From the NCBI GenBank assembly GCA_028023455.1, contig JAQFVV010006341.1, forward strand, positions 1,984,001 to 2,048,000: a DNA stretch of 64,000 nt, given 5' to 3'. The translations under genes were made by a program, and so were the position numbers. This stretch comes from Epiperipatus broadwayi (Eukaryota; Onychophora; Udeonychophora; Euonychophora; Peripatidae). The notes beneath the pieces were generated by a model. It had not been told where the DNA came from. It saw only the letters and a program-made list of their open reading frames with translations, and searched no databases. This document shows positions 57,372-64,000 of the stretch, piece by piece. Every line of letters begins with the position of its first letter. Positions within the stretch are counted from its first letter, which is position 1.

Positions 57372-58320
57372 TGTAACGGACCGGTGGATCTCACAAAAAG
57401 GGGAAAACGCATCTAACTACAGTCAGGCCTAGGATCTTCGGGTAGGATGCAGGCAAGGACGCGATGAAATACCCAACTCATGATCACATCCACCTTCAAT
57501 GGTCTAGCTCTATATCCACACATTAAATCTAGATATAATTTGGGCTACTTCATCCTCATCTCACCCCCCCTTTCCGGCTCCATTATGCCTCAGTATTCGA
57601 ACTCTGAGAAAATTCGTACTCTACTTTCTTCGGGGATGGGCTTACTCAAGTCAACAACTACTGCGCCTCTATATAAGCGAGGATCAATTACAACACTTTC
57701 CCAGAATATTTCCAATATCAGTATATATATTAATAAAGGCATATGTGTTGGAATTTAGCATACATATTTAGAGGTATGAATACACAATGATGGGAACAAG
57801 ACAGAGACCAAATGGATTGAAACAACTTAATAACATTTATTAAATAATGGAGCTACTTTAATAATATTTACATATATAATATGAGTCAAGGATGATTTTC
57901 TATCACTTTAAAAGTTAAATGCGATTAATATCCTGATCCCTAAATCCCATGATAGAAATCCATACCCTGGCGATCTTTATTTACAAAAGTTTAAAATAAT
58001 AAAAAAATTTTTTATAAGATCGCGAATCTGATTTACTAATTATTTTCATATACAGTCGTATTATAGAGGAGAAGACCTTTATAGGAGAGACTTTTACTCA
58101 AGGCAGTTAGTTATGTACACTGAATAATGAATGTTAGTATAACTTTTAACAAATAATGAAAACTCTTCTGTTACTACTGTATGTTTTTAATGTGGAACAA
58201 CATCAAGATCTTACCTTATTCCACATTCAGTCAGGTGATTTTAAGCTACTGAAGGGGTGCATAGACCTAAATTTTATTTAATACAATAAAATGTTTACGA
58301 AATCTAACTTCCCCCCTCTA
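57372..58320. mobile_element. LTR-like, G+C-richer insertion
   Basis: It starts TGTAACGGACCGGTGG at about 57372, an abrupt change to balanced base composition. On the minus strand there is a purine run AGAGGGGGGAAG near 58318-58307 (polypurine-tract-like) and AATAAATGTTA near 57840, similar to the poly(A)-like sites of the other two LTR-like elements. On the + strand TATATAAG (57674) and AATAAAGG (57732) offer the opposite reading. Orientation and right boundary are therefore unresolved. The 92-codon frame at 57480-57758 is unassigned and probably not coding. Confidence 0.45.
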
Positions 58321-59989
58321 CGCTTGAATAAACTTTCCCATTTTCTGAAATATAAGCTTCCAAATGTGGAAACGAAAAGAAAAATATGAAAAGTAAAAAT
58401 AAGATCATAAATAACAAATAAAATAAAAATACAAATCAATTGAATAAAATTTTTTAAAAAAAATCAATTTCTGAGTCTGGCAAGCACTGTCCATCATATT
58501 CAATCAAAGTCTATTCCTCCTGGTGATAGATCCTCTTGGGCTGTGTACTGTCCATAAGTTTAATTGATGATCACTCATTCCAGAATCATAGATCATCAGT
58601 GCTATCCAGTTTGTTTCCTTTGAAGAAGACACTGGAGATCATCATTTACCAGTATTTAATAAAGAAAGGCATCTCACACATCATAACGCTTCTATGGGCT
58701 TGAAGAGCTGGCATTCGACCTGCTATGGCATAGTTCTTTTAGCCAGACCACATTGCAGTATCCTCATTAGTATGTGTAGTTTTTCTAGGATTGTTTTTAT
58801 GCATAGAGAAATGGTGCAAAAAACTATCTTTGCTAAATATTAGAGTTTATTTAGTATTCTCTTGTGACTATTTGACATAAATTTGAAGTTTTCTTTTTAA
58901 CAATTTGCTCAAATGATTCGGTTTGCTTCCATATGATGAAGGTATTTCAGGTTTTGGTTTATGTTGACGGATGAAGTAAATTACTGTTTATTTTTACGTG
59001 ATTGAAATTTGTTCTCAAAATCGATTACATACGTCCATCTTGCTTTGTTAAAAAAAAATAATACAGTTGTCAAGATGTTGACTTTCTTGTGCTTGCTGCA
59101 TTTGTCTATTATTGCATAATTGTACATCAACGTAATGTTATTAAAATAAATGTTTATTGGGATTATCTTTTTGTTTCCAAGTCTGGTTGCTTAGCAATAT
59201 GCTTGACATTAGATCATTATCTTGTATATTTTATTTATGTTCATGTCATAATGATAGTTAGTTGATGACTTACAATACTCTTGGTTAGTCATATTGTCTA
59301 TATGTACATGGGTGTATTTATTTTCTTAGTGTCTAACTTGAAACTTTAGCTTTCTTTATAACAAAAAAAAAACATAATTTGCTGATTGCAGTGTTTAGTG
59401 TATATATGTGTGTTTGCAAAAGAGTAAGAAATTGTTTAACAATTGCTCGATTAGGCTTAGATGGTGAGCTTAGTGCAGGTGGGTGGTAGTTTGTAAATCC
59501 ACTTATGGTATTTTATTTTACTATTGCTATCACATAAAACTATTTACTTACAGTCCTTTTATTAATATATCACTAACATAATGTATATGTTATTGGTTTT
59601 ATTGTCTTGTTCTAAGACTAAGAATAGCCCATATTAATCTTAATTAAGATTTTGTAGTGAGATAAATAAAATAAATTTTTAGAGTTGAAACCAAGCTAAT
59701 GAATTTTTTTTTGTAGATAACATTATCAGATTTAAACTCATATCCCACTACTACAGTATGTATTAAAAATCTAAATTACACCCTATGGGCACCCAATCCA
59801 TATATATACATACATACAGAAATAAAATACAATTGGGAGAATACTCGACTTTTATTTTATCAAGATTTTTTCTCTTGAATAAAGTACACATGTCTATATA
59901 TTTTGTGTTTTAAATGTTTAGTTTGTAAATCCCAGAAAATATAATTTTAAGAAATTGTAATGTTTGTAGTTTTGAAAGCAACTAAAAGA
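58321..59989. other. Stretch with possible decayed internal retroelement sequence
   Basis: 58480-58780 is less A+T-rich and on the minus strand gives short readable pieces (for example A-I-A-G-R-M-P-A-L-Q-A-H). These may be the 3' part of the retroelement whose LTR is at 57372-58320. No family motif is visible. 58800-59989 shows nothing. Confidence 0.4.
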
Positions 59990-60074
59990 TTATGTGTTAA
60001 AGAATATCTTTTTATTGTTAAGACTAATTTTTGGAAAATTAAATTTCAGTCCCAATCTATATGATAAAAATATA

Positions 60075-61480
60075 AAAACATTTAAGAGAAAATTTATATC
60101 TCTGGTTCTAAAAATACTAATTTTGGATGATCTTATAAAAGAAGGAAAAAGCATCGCACTTTGCAAAAACTTTAAATTTACATGCAGCAACAATCCTAAC
60201 TATTCAGAAAAATTAAAAGAAAATTAGAAGTGTTGCTGCAAGATCTTCGATATCTGCAAAATCTGCTACTCGTCCCCATGCACCAATAGTTGAGAAAGTG
60301 GGGAAGACACTCAGCATTTGGGTTGATGATAGGGTCCACAAAAGGATTTCATTCTACAGCAGTATCATTAAACAAAAAGCTCTTAAAAGGTATAAAGGCC
60401 TTAAAGAAAATGGAGAATTGTCTGTCAGCCCAGTTTTGCTGTTCATAGCATAATAATTCAAGACAAATCTGCATCGGCTAATCATGAAGCTGCCAGGACA
60501 TGTCCAGAAAAAAATTCAAAAATTATAGAAGAGCAAGGATACATACCACATCAAGTTTTTGATACTGATGAAACTGTGGTTTGGTGGGGCGGGGGGGGGG
60601 CATATGCATAATGGAACATTTATATTGACACAAGCAAAAACTACCTGGAATTAAGATATCTAAAAATTGGATAATGCTATTTTTGTGTAGTAATGAATCA
60701 AGAGTCTTTATGACAAACCAGTGCTTGTTAATAGATCTTTAAATATCTGTGAACCTAAAGACATAAAAATAGTTTAACCAATATATTGGAAAGCAAATTC
60801 AAAAGCTTGGGTAACTGGAGATGTTTAGAAAATGATTTTTAAAATATTTTGTGCCAGAGTGAAAATTATTTATGATTTTTAAAATATTTTGTGCCAGAGT
60901 GAAAATTATTTAAAGAATAAGAATTTTGATTTTAAAGTGCTGTTATTATTAGATAATGCCCCAGGCCACCCACAAGATTTGAGCCATCCAAGTGGTGTTT
61001 TTACCACCAAACACTACTTTGTTGCTCCAGCCATTGGATCAAAGTTATTTATACCTTTAAAACATGCTATATTAGAAGATCATTACAATGGATTTTATAT
61101 ATAAATGAATTGATATCAATTGGGATAATGGAAGTTTGGAAGCAATTTTCAATTAAGCACTACATCAAATTCATATCCTTATTATTGAAAGAATTAAAAA
61201 TATCAATTTGCCCATTGTCAATAAAAATAGAAAATGGGTTTGAATCGTCAGAAAGTAAAATAGGTGGCATATTAGAATTTGGTATATCAATTGTAGATGA
61301 TGGTTTAGAGGGTATAGCTATTCAGGATGTTCAAAATTTATTGATTGAAGAAATTGGCGAAATGGATTTGCTGGAAATAGCATCAGATGTTGTAAATCAA
61401 ATGGATTCTGAGGAAAACAGCAGTAATGAAGATTGTAAAGTTAATAAATTAACATTAAAAAAATACAGGCAGGTCTAAGC
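60075..61480 (+). pseudogene. Tigger/pogo transposase pseudogene
   Basis: Domains in order: an N-terminal CENP-B-type helix-turn-helix (K-R-K-F-I-S-L, then L-D-D-L-I-K-E-G-K-S-I-A near 60120-60160; R-S/C-V-A-A-type and K-S-A-T-R-P-H-A-P pieces to 60290); a second DNA-binding part (L-S-I-W-V-D-D near 60313); then the DDE domain. First acidic residue: F-D-T-D-E-T-V-V-W-W (60558-60588). Second: K-V-L-L-L-L-D-N-A-P-G-H-P (60937-60969). The third lies in the decayed P-L-K-H-A-I-L-E-D block near 61060. The C-terminal acidic tail is the open frame 61110-61478. Disabling changes include stops, a G-run (60591-60600) and a 40-bp tandem duplication (60832-60911). Separate frames at 59994-60227, 60889-61104 and 61110-61478 are parts of this one gene. 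Confidence 0.9.
60832..60911 (+). repeat. 40-bp tandem duplication within transposase
   Basis: ATGATTTTTAAAATATTTTG plus 20 more bases occurs twice (60832-60871 and 60872-60911) with no visible difference. 40 is not a multiple of 3, so it shifts the frame. The lack of divergence suggests it arose long after the element died. Confidence 0.95.
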
Positions 61481-61970
61481 TTAGATAAAAATCTAGAATC
61501 ATTTTTCTTGAATGCAGACCCATCTGCTGAAATAAGCTGAAAATTTAAAAGGGGGCTGCAAAATTACTTACCTCTATACCGGAAAATCTACAATGATCTT
61601 GTAAGAGCCAGCAACAAACCATGATTACAGATTTTTTAGAGGGCAACAGTTGGCAAATGATTAAAAGGATTCAGTGAGGGAAAATGATATTGTTTGACCG
61701 AGCAGTGTTGAGGAAGAAAATTATTAAATTAAGGTTATTAAAATGAAAATAATTAGAGTTTGTTTTTTTCTGTTTTGAGTTATAAATAACATATGTTAAT
61801 ATTTTTAATAAAAATGCTTCTGTGTGGATTTTAATATATGTATTTCTTTTTAATAAGTTTTCAAAATCTAATCCCTCTTTTTCTACTGGCTCTAGGTCTC
61901 ATATAATGTGATTTTACATGACATAGTATTTTCTAGGAATCTATCTACTGTGTTTTAAGAGTTATCTGTA

Positions 61971-62504
61971 CATGAATTTTTGCATGTAGAACAAAAAATT
62001 CTCTCCAGCCCTACAAAAATTATATGCCAAACTGAAGCATTAAGTCAAAAGATTTAGATCTTATAAAATTATCAGTTTAAAATTTATTAGCAATTATGAG
62101 CTTTGATATAGAAGTTTTAAAATAGGCAATTTAGTAATAGATTTATAATATTGCCCTTAAAATTATGATTAAAATAGTTTATAAAATCATTTACCTGTTG
62201 TTATTTTTCAAAAAATGAAAATATTTTGTCATTTCACTTTTAATGCCTAGCAAAATAAATATTAGATTATGCTATAATTTGTTTTCATATGTTTAAGTTA
62301 TGTATACATATAAGCAATTGCTTCCACAAAGTGGGTGACAAATTATTATTTTTTTTTAATGTTATAAGTAATTTTACTTTCTGGGGAATAAATTTTAAAT
62401 AATAATTTATTGTGATCATTCATAATAATAATATAAATTAACAGCAAATTTCTGTGTACAATAGGGCAAGTTATAGTAATCAGTATATTCTAAAAGCAGT
62501 GTAT
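61971..62504. other. Spacer, nothing recognised
   Basis: A+T-rich without frames or repeats of note. Confidence 0.6.
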
Positions 62505-63130
62505 TTTAATTCTCGTCCAGTGCCTTGTCATCCAGTATGGCCAGATTGGTTTATGGTTTTTATCAGTGAGGAGCCTTGAATCTGAGATCAATGCACTTGG
62601 GTCTTTAGATTTAATGCACTCCTCCAGCACCTATCTTTCATTTTTTGGTTAACTATGAAAACTATCCCCCCAAAATTAAAAAAACTATGTTTTCAATCCA
62701 AGCTAATTTGCTTGTGTAAGCATAGGAAAAGATGATCCTATGATGTTTTATGGTATAATACCATGATGTTTTATGGTATAATACCAATCTTAACCAAAAG
62801 ATAATGATGACTATGGTTATTTAAAAACCAAAAATTCCCAACATATATAGATAATGAATTGGATTTCCAGCTGTATGATTATATAAGCTTGGATTGAAAA
62901 TATTGTTTTCATTTTAGGGTGATAGATTTATATTTAACCAAAAAAGTAAAAGGTAAGGCTGGAATGGTGCATTATTAGATCCAAAGATTCATGAGTTCTG
63001 CTCTCGGATTCAAAGCTCCTCATTAACGAAAGCCATAAGCTAGAGTCTAACCTAGGATACTGGATGAAAAGGCACTAATGAGAATGAAAATGCTCAGACT
63101 TCTAGCATCCATTGATTACATTAGCTTGCA
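62505..63130. mobile_element. Pair of inverted foldback-retroposon copies
   Basis: Left arm (62505-62710, minus orientation) and right arm (62880-63130, plus orientation) are diverged complements. They share GAGGAGCCTTGAATC against GATTCAAAGCTCCTC, CATCCAGTAT against ATACTGGATG, and AATCCAAGCT against AGCTTGGATT. They match the loop and right arm of 7495-7959 but are older. The right arm retains CTAGCATCCATTGATTACAT from the family 3' region. Confidence 0.75.
62740..62785. repeat. 23-bp tandem duplication with internal palindrome
   Basis: ATGATGTTTTATGGTATAAT plus ACC occurs twice (62740-62762 and 62763-62785). TGGTATAATACCA within it is a palindrome. It lies in the loop of the inverted pair. 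Confidence 0.9.
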
Positions 63131-63149
63131 CAAAAAGTGAAAAAATGGT

Positions 63150-64000
63150 TTCTAAATGTAGATAGTTTAAAGAGGAAGTCAGGAGAAATAGAACAAAATG
63201 TAATTTAGGAAGATAGAATAGAGTATTTATTTAATGAAGTATCAAGAGATATGATAAAATGAGTAGTACAATGGAGACAGTTAGTCAAAAAATAAGTAAG
63301 ATAGAGGAAGTGGTGAAGGATGTAGAAGCAAAATTAAAATCATTAGAGATGAAGTGTGAACAGATTAAGGAATTAATAAATAGAAACAATAAGGAAGAAC
63401 TAGATAAGGAAGTCCAGAAGGTGGAAGAGAATGTCATGGATGAAGTCTGGAAAATAAACTATGAGACAGTATTGGTAGCAAGCAGACTTGCTAATTAGAG
63501 GATGTGGGTGTGTAATTGTAAGGGAAAATAGAAATAGGGATGTAAGAATATGTTTGCCTGAAGCTAGGATTAGAGATGTTATAGATAAGGTAAAGAAACA
63601 AAGGAGTAGAAATGTTTATGTTATGGTAGGGACAAATAATTTGTCAGCGCCATCAGAGAGAGTAATATATGAGTACATAGAATTGATTAATAATTTGAAT
63701 ACGATTAAAGAAAGAGTAGGAATACTTAGATTATTATCAAGATTCAACAGTGGGTATATGTTAGATAGGGTATGATCTATAAATGAGAGATTGAAAAAAT
63801 TATGTGAGAGAAATAATGTTATGTTTGTGGATGTGTGGGATTTTTTAATTAGTAAAGGGAATTGTATAGTAAAGATGGATTACATTTAGAAAAACTAGGA
63901 AGTGAAGTATTAGGGAGTTTGATTTATAAAAAATATTATAATTTGGGGAACTTATGAAAGGGGGGTAGGGTTTTAAATTGCAGTATTATCAAAAAAAGAA
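63150..64000 (+). mobile_element. CR1/L2-type LINE, 5' end, second copy (runs off window)
   Basis: This is the same family as the minus-strand LINE at 40040-45302. The last bases (GGGGAACTTATGAAAGGGGG, then GTAGGGTTTTAAATTGCA) match the complement of about 44730-44780. Endonuclease and RT should lie beyond 64000. Confidence 0.85.
63259..63905 (+). pseudogene. LINE ORF1: coiled coil plus SGNH-hydrolase-like domain
   Basis: Residues 1-65 of the first frame (63259-63498) form a clear coiled coil (S-Q-K-I-S-K-I-E-E-V-V-K-D-V-E-A-K-L, then many E/K heptads). A frameshift near 63480 moves to the frame 63488-63775: L-I-R-G-C-G-x-V-I, K-A-R-I-like basic stretch, then V-M-V-G-T-N-N-L (equivalent to the GxND block of SGNH hydrolases) and a leucine-rich region. 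A stop at about 63773 and another shift follow, before D-x-L-H-L near 63880 (DxxH block). ORF1 proteins of this build bind RNA and multimerise in CR1/L2-group LINEs. The block-I GDS serine is not visible, so catalytic ability is doubtful even before the disabling mutations. Confidence 0.8.

Larger units (their letters stand above)
60000..61970 (+). mobile_element. Tigger/pogo DNA transposon, decayed
   Basis: Transposase remnants span 60075-61480. The right end is probably near 61970, where TCTCATATAATGTGATTTTA, TAGGAATCTATCTACTGTG and GAGTTATCTG|TA match the style of Tigger right termini with a TA target. The left end is uncertain (see 56709). Elements of this type move by cut-and-paste at TA sites. 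Confidence 0.8.

Noticed and set aside
57674-57740. Host promoter with TATA box and poly(A) signal
   Set aside because: TATATAAG followed by AATAAA within 60 bp lies inside an LTR-like island and fits no gene; the opposite-strand reading is equally possible.

Overview
This window is nuclear DNA from an animal, most likely an invertebrate. It is very A+T-rich (by eye about three quarters A+T). Coding sequence is confined to four short exons separated by introns of 4 to 21 kb. The rest is degraded transposable elements of typically metazoan kinds: CR1/L2-type and RTE-type LINEs, Ty3/gypsy, Penelope-like elements with GIY-YIG endonuclease, Tigger/pogo, MITEs and foldback repeats. No intact gene, tRNA, rRNA, operon or CRISPR array is visible. 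The sequence alone does not fix the phylum.

Host gene (+ strand). Four exons at 16680-16871, 38349-38426, 50766-50915 and 55345-55521 have AG acceptors and GT donors. All are phase 0 at both ends, with lengths of 192, 78, 150 and 177 bp, and they join into one 199-residue open segment. The layout resembles the WHIM region of ISWI-associated chromatin remodelling subunits (CECR2/RSF1/BAZ-like): a G-x-D...N-x-Y...F...R-x-Y-K block, a lysine-rich linker, then a helical block. The family call is tentative. The gene runs off both ends of the window.

Layout. 256-3580: an old repeat split by an LTR-like insertion with a 4-bp target duplication. 3933-4091: a 55-bp minisatellite. 4440-7080: a ruined Ty3/gypsy pol. 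7495-7959: a foldback retroposon with a 12-bp target duplication. 8960-11110: an RTE-type LINE remnant. 17165-18470: a second LTR-like insertion. 19015-26855: a diverged duplicated block whose two copies carry different insertions, giving natural empty/filled site comparisons. 29010-29395: a foldback with tRNA-like arms and a well-formed hammerhead ribozyme motif. 34536-35040: a polypyrimidine tract. 40040-45302: a minus-strand LINE (SGNH ORF1, APE endonuclease, RT) with a Penelope-like GIY-YIG fragment and a 412-bp MITE nested in it. 45325-46445: a palindrome of two head-to-head Penelope-like GIY-YIG copies. 48815-50560: a second member of a family with internal minisatellite-like repeats. 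53100-54790: another LINE RT remnant. 56128-56431: a near-perfect inverted repeat with a hammerhead-like motif in each arm. 57372-58320: LTR-like DNA. 60000-61970: a Tigger/pogo transposase pseudogene. 62505-63130: a foldback pair. 63150-64000: the 5' end of a second SGNH-type LINE.

Most notable theme. Penelope-like remnants and hammerhead-like motifs repeatedly sit in inverted (head-to-head) pairs. The best single candidate ribozyme is at 29235-29276. Penelope-like elements are known to carry hammerhead ribozymes and inverted terminal arrangements. The concentration of independent families in this state, including one with tRNA-like arms, is the observation most worth following up.
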